DNA of 41,796 nt from an uncultured Lachnospiraceae bacterium (lineage in GTDB: Bacteria; Bacillota; Clostridia; Lachnospirales; Lachnospiraceae). A program made the position numbers and the translations under genes. This document shows, piece after piece, positions 28,493 through 37,170 of this stretch (within the stretch, counting starts at the first letter, position 1; each line of letters starts with the position of its first letter). The notes under the pieces are model-generated. The model worked only from the letters and a program-made list of their open reading frames with translations, did no database searches and was not told where the DNA came from. The stretch is taken from positions 1 through 41,796 of the forward strand of contig CANRGO010000010.1 of assembly GCA_947630125.1 (NCBI GenBank). Reading direction: 5' to 3'.

Positions 28493-28520
28493 CATTCCTG
28501 TTATAGGGGCAGGAATGTTT
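28493..28520 (+). terminator. Hairpin between pilC and the pilin gene
   Basis: CATTCCTG (28493-28500) pairs perfectly with CAGGAATG (28510-28517), followed by TTT. It could be a partial terminator or a processing/stabilising hairpin that sets higher pilin expression than pilBC. Confidence 0.5.
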
Positions 28521-28555
28521 AAGATAAAGATGTGTAAAATGAAAAGGAGAATCAT

Positions 28556-28971
28556 ATGAAAAAAGCAAATAATCAAGGTTTTTCATTAGTAGAATTAATT
28601 ATTGTTATCGCCATTATGGCAGTTTTGGTTGGAGTTTTGGCTCCACAGTTTATTAGATATGTGGAAAGATCAAGAACACAAAAAGATGCATCAGCAGTAC
28701 ATAAGTAGAAAACACGATTGGAATTGCTTTAGCAAATGAAGATATTTATCAGGATGTTATTACGGCAATTGGTACAACCAGTGTAGTAGTAACAATCAAT
28801 GTTAATGGAACAATTGTTTCCGCTCCAGTTGTTGCTAGTTTAGATACTGAATTAGCAGCTAGTTTAGGAAATTTTGAATTGACATCAACTCGTTATAGTG
28901 GAGGGGCAACAATAACAATAACACAAGCAGGTGGAGTGTTTAGCTATGTTCAAAATCCACTTCAACCATAA
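28556..28971 (+). pseudogene. pilA: Type IV pilin (PilA-like), frameshifted
   Basis: The start is a textbook prepilin: short leader KKANNQG, cleavage before FSLVELIIVIAIMAVLVGVL with the conserved Glu at position 5 of the mature part, then the long N-terminal helix to about residue 48. The frame then hits TAG at 28706-28708. One base over, the reading resumes as VENTIGIALANEDIYQDV and runs as a beta-rich pilin head to TAA at 28971. So a single indel near 28700-28705 separates helix from head. AAGGAG precedes the ATG at 28556. If read in one piece the pilin would be about 138 residues. The truncated form would have no head domain. Confidence 0.9.
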
Positions 28972-29001
28972 CTAAACTCTCACGCAAAGGACATTATCCC
29001 A

Positions 29002-29760
29002 ATGACCATGGATCTCATTTTTTATAGCATTGTATTTTTATATGGATTGATAATCGGCAGTTTTCTTAATGTCTGTATTTATCGTATTCCAAAAGGTGAG
29101 GATCTGGCAAAAAAGCGTTCTCATTGTATGAGATGTGAATATCAGCTAAAGTGGTATGATTTAATACCACTGTTTAGCTGGATTTGCCTGGGTGGTCGAT
29201 GTCGTAAATGCAAAGAAAAAATATCAATACAATATCCATTGATAGAACTAACCAATGGACTATTATATCTTATTGTAGTTGCTGTAAAAGGGTTTACCCT
29301 TGTCAGTTTGATTTATTGTTTGATGGCATCGGCCTTATTGGTTTTAGCCATCATAGATTTTAGAACGTATGAAATTCCATTTGGAATCAATTTGTTTTTA
29401 CTGACATTGGGGCTGCTACATGTAGGACTAGATTATAGAAATTGGCTCACCTATTTGATTGGCCCATTTACTGTCGGTTTATTTTTATGGTTATTAATTA
29501 TAATTACCAAAGGAAAAGCCATGGGTGGAGGTGATATGAAACTTATGGCCGCCTGTGGATTACTGCTTGGATGGCAGTCTATTATTTTGGCATTTTTAAT
29601 CGGTTGTATATTGGCATCTGTGATTCATTTGATTCGAATGAAAATAACACATGTTTCTCATGTACTGGCATTTGGACCTTATCTCGCGGTTGGAATCTTT
29701 ATTTCAGCCCTCTTTGGAGAAAACATCATACAAGCATATCTATCTTATTTAGGAATTTGA
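29002..29760 (+). CDS. pilD: Prepilin peptidase / N-methyltransferase PilD (A24 family)
   Basis: A 252-residue membrane protein and the only intact gene of the pilus cluster. It has the N-terminal methyltransferase-type region (SFLNVCIYRIPKGED) with two CxxC pairs (CMRC and CRKC) around WYDLIPLFSWICLGGRC. About six further membrane helices follow, carrying the two catalytic aspartates in IDFRTYEIP and GGGDMKLMAACG. It cleaves prepilins on the cytoplasmic side before the Phe of the mature pilin and may methylate the new end. It follows the pilin gene by 30 bases; no strong ribosome binding site is seen before ATG 29002. It might still process other pilin-like proteins encoded elsewhere. Confidence 0.93.
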   Translation: MTMDLIFYSIVFLYGLIIGSFLNVCIYRIPKGEDLAKKRSHCMRCEYQLKWYDLIPLFSWICLGGRCRKCKEKISIQYPLIELTNGLLYLIVVAVKGFTLVSLIYCLMASALLVLAIIDFRTYEIPFGINLFLLTLGLLHVGLDYRNWLTYLIGPFTVGLFLWLLIIITKGKAMGGGDMKLMAACGLLLGWQSIILAFLIGCILASVIHLIRMKITHVSHVLAFGPYLAVGIFISALFGENIIQAYLSYLGI

Positions 29761-29814
29761 AAAATATAAATCAATCAAGATTTTTTATGATAAAAAGGAA
29801 GCTGAAAGAAGTTA

Positions 29815-30340
29815 AGTGGAATGGGGCTTGTAGCGTGTAGCTCTGGAAAGCATAAAGGCCAAACCAAAATCAGCCACAGAGGACGTAAGCGGCTAAGATA
29901 CTGGTTGTTCCAAGCTGCAAAATCAGCGGTAGTACATTCAAAGGAATTCAAAGAACTCCATATATACTATACGACTAGGACAGATAATCCACTGAAAAAA
30001 ATGCAGTCATTGATTGTCATTGCGTGCAAGTTGCTTCGAGTAATATATACGATACTGACAAAGGGGATGATTTATGATCCGAAAATGATGGAGTACGAGT
30101 TGTACTGCATTTGCAACAAGACCAACTGTAATAGGCAAGGTAAAGCGTCCACTGATTATCAGTACCTTGGTAGGAGCAAGAGGTCAGTAAAATCAAATAC
30201 AAATAAGAGCTGTAGCTGGCAGTAGTTCTCCCCGTAGGGCATGACCCTGTTTGAAAGCTTAGTCAGCACTCAGTGTATGAACAGGTGGGACGAAGGAAGT
30301 TGGAACACGATTCCATTAGACACGGAAGGTTCACCATCAT
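29815..30340 (+). mobile_element. IS110-type transposase fragment (C-terminal part plus 3' non-coding end)
   Basis: An open frame of 134 codons (29821-30225) matches the C-terminal Transposase_20 domain of IS110-family recombinases: SSGKHKGQTKISHRGRKRLR, then FKELHIYYTTR and NPLKKMQSLIVIACKLLRV. The N-terminal RuvC-like DEDD domain is absent, so it cannot transpose by itself. About 115 non-coding bases follow (30226-30340); part of them may be the element's end. Base composition is higher in GC than the neighbours. Boundaries are approximate. It lies between pilD and a broken gene and probably interrupted or deleted the start of that gene. Confidence 0.75.
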
Positions 30341-30342
30341 AG

Positions 30343-31367
30343 CTAATCAGAGGATTTTATAATATCAATCAGTTTGATATCTTGCCTACTGAAAATCAAA
30401 GTGCGGCAACCATAGACTATACCTTTTTACCCACCAAATATGACACACTGTGGCTTCCTCAGAAACGTATTTCAAATGAGGAACTAAATGCTCAAATATT
30501 AAGTAATCCAAATAATGAATACCTGTATATTTATCGTAACAGACAGGCTTATTCAGATTTTGTAATTTTGAGAAATGGGTATTTTTTAATGAATGGAAGT
30601 AACAATCAAAATTTTACGTTTTCCTCTTTGCCTTTTGGAAGTTATAGTAATTACGATGGACATAAGATCTTTGTTACAAAACTTAACGAAGGCCAAATAA
30701 CAGAATATCCATTTCAGATTCCAGATACCTTTGAGGTATCCAATACTCATGGGCAATGGTTGCAGTTAAATCTGGATACGGATAAAAGAGATCAGTATAC
30801 CAATGATGACATTGTTGTCTGGTATGCAATTTCAAATGCAAAGAGTAGCAATAATACGGATGTTATGGATTACTATCAATCCTCCATAATCAGGCTGCTG
30901 TTATAGATAAAATATACCTGCCATTTGATTCGGCCAGTGGAAGTCAGACGTTTGTAGATGCAACAGCGGAAATCTTTTTTGATGTAATTGATACCAATAT
31001 CAAGTATGGAACAAAAGAAATTAAGGCAACGTATTTCATAGAAGTCTCAGCCACCATGCCTTATGATGTGGTTAAAACGATGAATGGAAAAACCATTTAT
31101 CTAAAAGAAATCGAGCCGGAAATCAAAAAAATATCCAATAACTCTTTAGTGTCGAACATTCATACTTTAGAAGATGGAAACCGTTATTCTTTTATTTTAA
31201 ATCATCAGGATATATCCCTAGATGCAAAAAACAGTACTTTTGTGTGGATTTTTACAGAAGTTACTTATCGAAGAATGGGAGAAAATAATGTGGAAATCGT
31301 GGAATCCTCAGTTCCAGGCTTTTCAAAAATAGAAATTGTGAACTTAGAACTTTTTGAATTACGATAG
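30343..31367 (+). pseudogene. Unrecognised pilus-cluster protein, 5'-truncated and frameshifted
   Basis: Coding-like sequence starts right after the IS110 fragment with no start codon of its own (QFDILPTENQSAATIDYTFLP), runs to TAG at 30904-30906, and continues one frame over from about 30888 (NQAAVIDKIYLPFDSASG) to the stop at 31367. Joined, it gives about 340 residues of a soluble, beta-rich, Asn/Asp-rich sequence with no catalytic motif. I do not recognise the family. Its place at the end of a pilB-pilC-pilin-pilD cluster suggests a pilus accessory or minor-pilin-type surface protein; this is inference from position. The beginning was probably lost when the IS fragment arrived. A strong terminator follows. 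Confidence 0.65.
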
Positions 31368-31377
31368 AATTTAATTT

Positions 31378-31408
31378 TAAAATAGCGTGTATTTGCACGC
31401 TATTTTTT
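31378..31408 (+). terminator. Rho-independent terminator after the pilus cluster
   Basis: AATAGCGTG (31381-31389) pairs with CACGCTATT (31396-31404), with a 6-base loop and a T run. It separates the decayed pilus genes from the glycine cleavage operon. Confidence 0.9.
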
Positions 31409-31441
31409 TAGAAAAACATCCTGTTAAAAGTCTGACAATCA

Positions 31442-31470
31442 TTGATGATATAACCAAATAGTGCTACAAT
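31442..31470 (+). promoter_or_regulatory. Promoter of the glycine cleavage operon
   Basis: TTGATG (31442-31447) and TACAAT (31465-31470) are 17 bases apart. The leader from there to the gcvT ATG is about 60 bases, too short for a tandem glycine riboswitch, and its conserved core is not seen. Confidence 0.6.
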
Positions 31471-31537
31471 TTATCTGATAATGTTTTATTCATTTGTTTT
31501 AGCAAGTAACCTGTAAAAGGTACAGTCTGGAGCGTGT

Positions 31538-32620
31538 ATGGAAAAGAAAACACCATTGTATCAGTGGCATGTAGAGCATCAGGGTTTGATGGTGCCCTAT
31601 GCCGGTTATTTATTACCAGTTCAGTATCAGGATATTATCATAGAGCATATGCAGGTTCGTACCAAAGCAGGTTTGTTTGATATTTCCCACATGGGAAGAA
31701 TTGATATTTTGGGTAATGAGGCAGAAGAATATGTAAATTACTTATGTACCAATCAAATCCAAGGTATGAAAGATGGACAGATTAAGTATGGTTTGCTTTG
31801 TAATGATGAAGGTGGTGTTTTAGATGATGTTTTAGTTTATCGAAAAAGCAAACAACATTTTTATATGGTTGTTAATGCTTCTAATCGAGAAAAGATTGTC
31901 AAACACTGTATCAAGCAAAATAGCTATGGGGTATCTATTACAGATGTAAGTAGTGAAACTGCAGCACTAGCACTGCAAGGACCAAATGCAAAAATCATTT
32001 TGAATAGTGTTATACAGGAGGATGAAATACCATTAAAATATTATACCTTTCTGGAACACATAAAGATAGACGGAATAACCTGTGATATTTCTAAAACAGG
32101 ATACACTGGTGAAGAAGGCTTTGAAATCATTTGTGCAAAAGATCAGATCGAACATTTGTGGAAGTTGCTTCTGATGAAAGGAGAAGCCTATGGACTGATT
32201 GTTTGTGGACTTGGAGCTAGAGATACCTTGCGTCTAGAGGCTGCTATGCCATTATATGGTCATGAATTATCGGAAAATATAACACCACTTGAAGCTGGAC
32301 TGACAAAATATATTGCTTTTGAGAAGAAAGATTTTATAGGGAAAACAGCTCTTTTAAAACAAAAGATTATAAAGACAAGAGTAGGTATCAAGGTGTTAGA
32401 ACGCGGAATTGTAAGAGAGAATTGTACACTTATGTATGAAGACCGGGAAGTGGGCCACACAACTTCAGGCACCTTCCTTCCGTATATCAAAGGTGCATAT
32501 GCCATGGCATATGTAGAACTTAAGCATTCTTTAATAGGAAGCAAACTTATTGTCAATGTTAGAAATAGACAGCTACAGTGTGAAGTCTGTAGTCTGCCAT
32601 TTTATAAAAAAGGAGACTGA
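31538..32620 (+). CDS. gcvT: GcvT, aminomethyltransferase (T-protein) of glycine cleavage
   Basis: A 360-residue protein of normal length. It moves the methylene group from the lipoyl-bound aminomethyl of GcvH to tetrahydrofolate, releasing ammonia. Typical elements include KAGLFDISHMGRI near residues 43-55, ALQGPNAK, SKTGYTGEEGFEI in the middle, and RDTLRLEAAMPLYGHEL toward the end of the folate domain. A TGGAG site lies 7 bases before ATG. It is the first gene of a six-gene cluster (T-H-PA-PB-L-ligase) with gaps of a few bases or overlaps, and gcvH starts 5 bases after its stop. Confidence 0.97.
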   Translation: MEKKTPLYQWHVEHQGLMVPYAGYLLPVQYQDIIIEHMQVRTKAGLFDISHMGRIDILGNEAEEYVNYLCTNQIQGMKDGQIKYGLLCNDEGGVLDDVLVYRKSKQHFYMVVNASNREKIVKHCIKQNSYGVSITDVSSETAALALQGPNAKIILNSVIQEDEIPLKYYTFLEHIKIDGITCDISKTGYTGEEGFEIICAKDQIEHLWKLLLMKGEAYGLIVCGLGARDTLRLEAAMPLYGHELSENITPLEAGLTKYIAFEKKDFIGKTALLKQKIIKTRVGIKVLERGIVRENCTLMYEDREVGHTTSGTFLPYIKGAYAMAYVELKHSLIGSKLIVNVRNRQLQCEVCSLPFYKKGD

Positions 32621-32625
32621 TTAAT

Positions 32626-33000
32626 ATGGAAAAAGAATTAAAATTATTTTCAAAAACACATGAATGGGTAGAACTATTAGATGGAGGCAGGGCTCTTGTA
32701 GGATTAAGTTCTTATGCAGTGGAGCAATTGGGAAGTATTGTATTTGTGAATTTACCCATGAAAGGAGATACGGTTCAGGCAGAGCAAAGTTTTGGAGATG
32801 TAGAAAGTGTGAAAGCAGTTTCTGAAATGATAAGTCCGTTAACCGGAACTGTTGTAAAGGTAAATGAGGCTGTATTTGATGAGCCAGGATTATTAAATGA
32901 AGATCCTTATAATACTTGGTTGTTAGAAATCGATGATATTAAAAATCAGGAAGAACTACTTACCTATTCACAATATCAAAGTCTTATTGGAAAATCTTGA
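32626..33000 (+). CDS. gcvH: GcvH, lipoyl carrier protein of glycine cleavage
   Basis: A 124-residue protein, normal for GcvH. The lipoylated lysine is Lys63 in GDVESVKAVSE, and the entry motif THEWVELLDGGRALVGLSSYA is present near the N-terminus. It shuttles the aminomethyl group between the P, T and L proteins on its lipoyl arm. AAAAGGAG lies just before the ATG inside the gcvT end. It is the substrate of the lipoate ligase encoded as last gene of the same operon. Confidence 0.98.
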   Translation: MEKELKLFSKTHEWVELLDGGRALVGLSSYAVEQLGSIVFVNLPMKGDTVQAEQSFGDVESVKAVSEMISPLTGTVVKVNEAVFDEPGLLNEDPYNTWLLEIDDIKNQEELLTYSQYQSLIGKS

Positions 33001-33046
33001 CAACATCATTTTCTAAAATACAGGTTAGAGAAAGGAATGATTTAAC

Positions 33047-34381
33047 ATGGGTAATTATCTTGGGGTTACAAAAGAACAGCAGGAAGAAATGAAACATGTT
33101 TTAAATATTCAATCTACAGATGACTTATATCGGGATATCCCGGATTCCATTTTTCAAAAAGAAGGTACGGATTTAAAAGAAGGATTGTCACAGCTTGAAG
33201 TTATAAAAATAATGAAACAAAAGGCGGCAACCAATACAATATACGCTTCTTGTTATCGTGGAGCCGGTGCCTATCGACATTTTATTCCTCCAATTGTTGA
33301 TTTGATTGCGCAAAAAGAATCCTTTGTAACTTCTTATACCCCGTATCAACCTGAAATTTCTCAAGGTATTCTGCAAATTATTTTTGAATTTCAAACGCTA
33401 ATCTGTATGTTGACGGGGATGGATGTTTCCAATGCTTCTGTATATGATGGAGCTACTGCAGCTGCTGAAGCAATTGCAATGTGTGTAGAGAAGCAAAAAA
33501 AACATGTTTTAATAAGTGAAACAATTAATCCAGAAGTAAAAATGGTCCTAAAAAATTATGAATTTGCTTTCGGAATTGAACTTGAATTTATACCTGAAAA
33601 AAATGGAAAAACTGATTTGCATGCCCTTCCTAGTCTGATTACTGAAAATACGGCATGTATCTATGTAGAAAGTCCAAATTTTTTTGGTATTTTGGAAGAT
33701 TTAGATACTTATAGTACCCTTGTTAAGGAGAAGGGAATCAAGTCGATTTTAGGTGTAAATCCAATGAGCCTAGGGATTTTAAAATCACCTTCTGTATATG
33801 GAATAGATATTGTTGTTGGAGAAGGTCAGCCTTTAGGGATTCCCTTATCGTACGGTGGTCCCTATCTAGGATTTATGGCAACCAAGCAGGAACTTGTTCG
33901 AAAATTACCAGGCAGAATTGTTGGAGAAACCATTGATCATGATGGAAAAAGAGCTTTTGTTTTAACGCTTCAGGCAAGAGAACAACATATTAGAAGAGAA
34001 AAAGCCAGTAGCAACATATGCTCAAATCAGGCATTGTGTGCACTACGAGCCTCTGTTTATCTATCTGTAGTGGGACCAAATGGTTTTCGTCAGGTTTCCA
34101 ATTCTTGTGCTGCAAATGCCCATTACCTTGCTGAGGAAATGTTTAAAATTCATGGGTTTTATAGAGGTTATCCAGGAGAGTTCTTTCATGAATTTGTTTC
34201 GGTCAGTCAGATACCCTCAAATGATATTATTGCAAAACTAGAAGAACATCATATACTTGCGCCTCTACCCTTATCAGAAAACAAATTACTCTGGTGTGTG
34301 ACAGAAGTAAATCAAAAGGAAGAGATGGATTTTGTTCTTTCATTATTGAAGGAGGTAAGTGAAGATGGAATTGCTATTTGA
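33047..34381 (+). CDS. gcvPA: GcvPA, glycine dehydrogenase (decarboxylating) subunit 1
   Basis: A 444-residue subunit of the two-part P-protein found in Firmicutes, Thermotoga and archaea. It resembles the N-terminal half of single-chain GcvP: MGNYLGVTKEQQEEM start, SCYRGAGAYRHFIPP, TPYQPEISQGILQ, and SVYDGATAAAEA. It does not bind PLP itself but forms the alpha2-beta2 enzyme with GcvPB that decarboxylates glycine. AGAAAGGAATG lies before its ATG. Its last 17 bases overlap gcvPB. Confidence 0.97.
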   Translation: MGNYLGVTKEQQEEMKHVLNIQSTDDLYRDIPDSIFQKEGTDLKEGLSQLEVIKIMKQKAATNTIYASCYRGAGAYRHFIPPIVDLIAQKESFVTSYTPYQPEISQGILQIIFEFQTLICMLTGMDVSNASVYDGATAAAEAIAMCVEKQKKHVLISETINPEVKMVLKNYEFAFGIELEFIPEKNGKTDLHALPSLITENTACIYVESPNFFGILEDLDTYSTLVKEKGIKSILGVNPMSLGILKSPSVYGIDIVVGEGQPLGIPLSYGGPYLGFMATKQELVRKLPGRIVGETIDHDGKRAFVLTLQAREQHIRREKASSNICSNQALCALRASVYLSVVGPNGFRQVSNSCAANAHYLAEEMFKIHGFYRGYPGEFFHEFVSVSQIPSNDIIAKLEEHHILAPLPLSENKLLWCVTEVNQKEEMDFVLSLLKEVSEDGIAI

Positions 34382-35750
34382 AAAAACTGTTTCGGGAAGA
34401 CAAACATCTTATATACCAGAGCTAGAGGTACCTTTTTATCAGTATGAGGACAAATATCTTAATGAACAATCTCTTGATTTTCCAGAATTAAGTGAACTTG
34501 ATGTAAGTAGACATTATAGTGAGTTGGAAAGAAGAACGTTTGGAATTAATCAGGGATTTTACCCTTTAGGTAGTTGTACCATGAAATACAATCCAAGATT
34601 TCATGAACAAGTGGCATCATTACCTGGATTTTGTGACATTCATCCATTACAATCCTTAGAAAGCGTTCCAGGTGCAAAGTTTATTTATGAGAAATCAGAG
34701 GAATTACTTTGTAAAATAACTGGGATGGATTACATGTCCTTCCAACCAGCAGCAGGAGCACAGGGCGAATTCTTAGGCATTCTTTTAATAAAGAAGTTTC
34801 ATGAAAAAAATGGAGAAGGGGGAACTCGTTCAAAAATATTGATACCAGACAGTGCACACGGGACAAATCCTGCGACGGCAGCCTTATGTGGTCTGAACGT
34901 GGTAACAGTCCGTTCTACCAATGAGGGATATATGGATTTAAACCATTTGCGAGAACTCGCCAATACTGAGATTGCAGGGTTAATGCTTACAAATCCTAAT
35001 ACTTTGGGAGTTTTTGATCCTAATATATGTGAAATTACAAAAATAGTTCATGAGGCAGGTGGACTTTGTTATTACGATGGGGCAAACTTAAATCCGATTA
35101 TGAACATAGCAAGACCCGGCGATATGGGATTTGACTGTATTCATTTGAATTTACATAAAACATTTTCTACCCCCCACGGAGGCGGAGGACCAGGTGCAGG
35201 CGCAGTTGGTATGAAAGAATTATTAAAAGAATGTTATGATGAAGTCTGGAAAGTAAAGGCATTCCATGGACACTTTCTTGTAGTTGTCAGAGCTCTTTGC
35301 TATCTTTTGACCCTTGGTGAAAAGGGAATTCGTGATTCAGCAGTACAATCCGTTTTGTCTGCGAATTATATGAAAAAACAATTAGAGGATACCTTTACTA
35401 TAAAGCAAAAAGGGTTTTGTATGCATGAATTTGTTATTACCTTAGAGGAAGAATCCAAAAACTATGGATTCCGCGCACTTGATGTAGCAAAAGCGTTTAT
35501 TGATTATCAAATGTATCCACCAACCATGTACTTTCCACAAATTATTCCAGAAGCGCTGATGGTAGAACCTACGGAAACGGAGTCTAAAGAAACACTGGAT
35601 TATGCTGTTGAAATCTATAAAAAAGTGTATCAGGATTTAAAAAGAGATCCAGACTCAGCAAAGGACTATCCAAAAACCACTCCAATTCATAGACCAGATG
35701 AAGTGAGTGCTGCAAGAAATCCCAAACTTCGATGGAGAAAGGAAACATAG
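34365..35750 (+). CDS. gcvPB: GcvPB, glycine dehydrogenase (decarboxylating) subunit 2, PLP-binding
   Basis: A 461-residue subunit that carries the PLP lysine (Lys265) in NLHKTFSTPHGGGGPG. Other family signatures are YPLGSCTMKYNP and QPAAGAQGE, then DSAHGTNPA. I prefer ATG 34365 (GGAGG at 34351-34355, 9 bases away) over GTG 34359, which would be only 3 bases from the site. The overlap with gcvPA points to coupled translation in equal amounts, as expected for the alpha2-beta2 enzyme. The lpdA ATG follows after 1 base. Confidence 0.97.
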   Translation: MELLFEKTVSGRQTSYIPELEVPFYQYEDKYLNEQSLDFPELSELDVSRHYSELERRTFGINQGFYPLGSCTMKYNPRFHEQVASLPGFCDIHPLQSLESVPGAKFIYEKSEELLCKITGMDYMSFQPAAGAQGEFLGILLIKKFHEKNGEGGTRSKILIPDSAHGTNPATAALCGLNVVTVRSTNEGYMDLNHLRELANTEIAGLMLTNPNTLGVFDPNICEITKIVHEAGGLCYYDGANLNPIMNIARPGDMGFDCIHLNLHKTFSTPHGGGGPGAGAVGMKELLKECYDEVWKVKAFHGHFLVVVRALCYLLTLGEKGIRDSAVQSVLSANYMKKQLEDTFTIKQKGFCMHEFVITLEEESKNYGFRALDVAKAFIDYQMYPPTMYFPQIIPEALMVEPTETESKETLDYAVEIYKKVYQDLKRDPDSAKDYPKTTPIHRPDEVSAARNPKLRWRKET

Positions 35751-35751
35751 C

Positions 35752-37170
35752 ATGACAACTAAGACATGTTTTTATGATTTGATTGTTATTGGTGCTGGAC
35801 CTGGAGGGTATACGCTTGCAATAAATTCGGCTAAGTTGAATAAAAAAGTACTTTTAATTGAAGAACAACAAGTAGGAGGAACTTGTTTAAACCGTGGTTG
35901 TATACCAACAAAAGCACTTTTACATAGCGCCAAATTAATGGCATCTTTGATACAGGGGACTTTGTTTGGAATTACTAGTACGGAAGTAGAGTTAGATCTA
36001 GAACAGGTATATAGACAAAAAGAACAAGTGGTATCCTCTCTGCGAGAAGGTCTTGAAAAATTAATTGATTCAAAAAAAATTGAAGTGTTGTACGGCAAAG
36101 CAAAGGTTTTGGATAGCCAGATTGTTGAAGTAAACAATCAAGTGGTTACAGGAGAAATAGTCGTTCTGGCAACCGGCTGTACCCCTCATATTCCTTCTAA
36201 ATTTGAGCAAGTTGCTCATCAAATACTAACCAGTGATCAGGTTCTACTACATGCAGATTCCATAAAAGAAATACTTATTGTTGGTGGTGGTGTTATAGGA
36301 ATTGAGATGGCATTTTTTTATCAAAATATAGGTTGTCAGGTGACGATCATGGAACAAGAAAATCGTTTATTATCCAACTTTGATCGAGAAATAAGTCAAA
36401 ATTTATCCCTTATCTTAAAGAAGTTGGGAGTTTCGATACGAACAGAATATTCGATTCAATCTATAGAAAAAGAAGGAGAAGGATTTTTGGTGGAATATGA
36501 AACACCGAAATCTGTGAGTGGTGAAACGAGTAAACAAGTTATGAGAATAGAAACTATTTTTTTTGCAACAGGAAGAAAAGCAAACACAGCAGAATTATTT
36601 GGAGAAAAATATGCACATCTTTGTGGGAAATTCATTCCCGTAACAGAGGATTTTCAAACAGAAATACCAGGAGTTTATGCAATAGGGGATGTAGTGCTTA
36701 ATAATCAACAATTTGCACATAAGGCAATGATGGATGCTAAAATACTATGTAATCAATTGTTTCGGGAAGGATGGAAAAAGGATGAAGTGAAGCAGAACAT
36801 ATTTGTTCCATCCTGTGTGTATATTCAACCAGAAATCGCAATGGTAGGGCTACAAGAATCGGAAGCGAAAGCAGAATTTGAACATATAAAGATTGTAAAA
36901 CAGGTTATGCATCAGTTGGGAAAGCAAAAAATAGTGAATGGAGAAAGAAGTTTTTTGAAGTTATTTGTGGATACAGATCAAATGATTCTTGTCGGAGCGG
37001 TACTCATGTGTGAGCAGGCATGTGAACTGATTTCCTATCTGACATTAGCAATTCAAGAGAAAATTCCAATTTCCAGATTGGCAAGTATTATATATCCTCA
37101 TCCAACTTTTTCAGAAGCACTGGGAGAATGTTTTGACCAAATTCAAGAGGACAGAAGTTATGGATTATAA
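35752..37170 (+). CDS. lpdA: Dihydrolipoyl dehydrogenase (L-protein)
   Basis: A 472-residue flavoprotein that reoxidises the dihydrolipoyl arm of GcvH with NAD+. FAD-binding GAGPGG is at the N-terminus, the redox disulfide is Cys45/Cys50 in GGTCLNRGC, a GGGVIGIEMA NAD-binding motif is in the middle, and the His450-Glu455 dyad is in HPTFSEALGE. The start is ATG 35752, 1 base after the gcvPB stop; a longer in-frame version from 35707 would overlap gcvPB and is unlikely. Its position ties it to glycine cleavage rather than to a 2-oxoacid dehydrogenase. Its end overlaps the lipoate ligase gene. Confidence 0.97.
   Translation: MTTKTCFYDLIVIGAGPGGYTLAINSAKLNKKVLLIEEQQVGGTCLNRGCIPTKALLHSAKLMASLIQGTLFGITSTEVELDLEQVYRQKEQVVSSLREGLEKLIDSKKIEVLYGKAKVLDSQIVEVNNQVVTGEIVVLATGCTPHIPSKFEQVAHQILTSDQVLLHADSIKEILIVGGGVIGIEMAFFYQNIGCQVTIMEQENRLLSNFDREISQNLSLILKKLGVSIRTEYSIQSIEKEGEGFLVEYETPKSVSGETSKQVMRIETIFFATGRKANTAELFGEKYAHLCGKFIPVTEDFQTEIPGVYAIGDVVLNNQQFAHKAMMDAKILCNQLFREGWKKDEVKQNIFVPSCVYIQPEIAMVGLQESEAKAEFEHIKIVKQVMHQLGKQKIVNGERSFLKLFVDTDQMILVGAVLMCEQACELISYLTLAIQEKIPISRLASIIYPHPTFSEALGECFDQIQEDRSYGL

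Noticed and set aside
29761-30360. Group II intron or reverse transcriptase in the pilD-downstream region
   Set aside because: No reverse-transcriptase motif is present; the open frame fits the IS110 C-terminal domain.
29770-30371. ATCAATCA copies at 29770-29777 and 30364-30371 as target-site duplication of the IS110 fragment
   Set aside because: The repeat is only 8 AT-rich bases, IS110 elements usually do not duplicate their target, and the element is truncated. Chance is likely.
31471-31537. Glycine riboswitch before gcvT
   Set aside because: The leader is too short and lacks the conserved core sequences.
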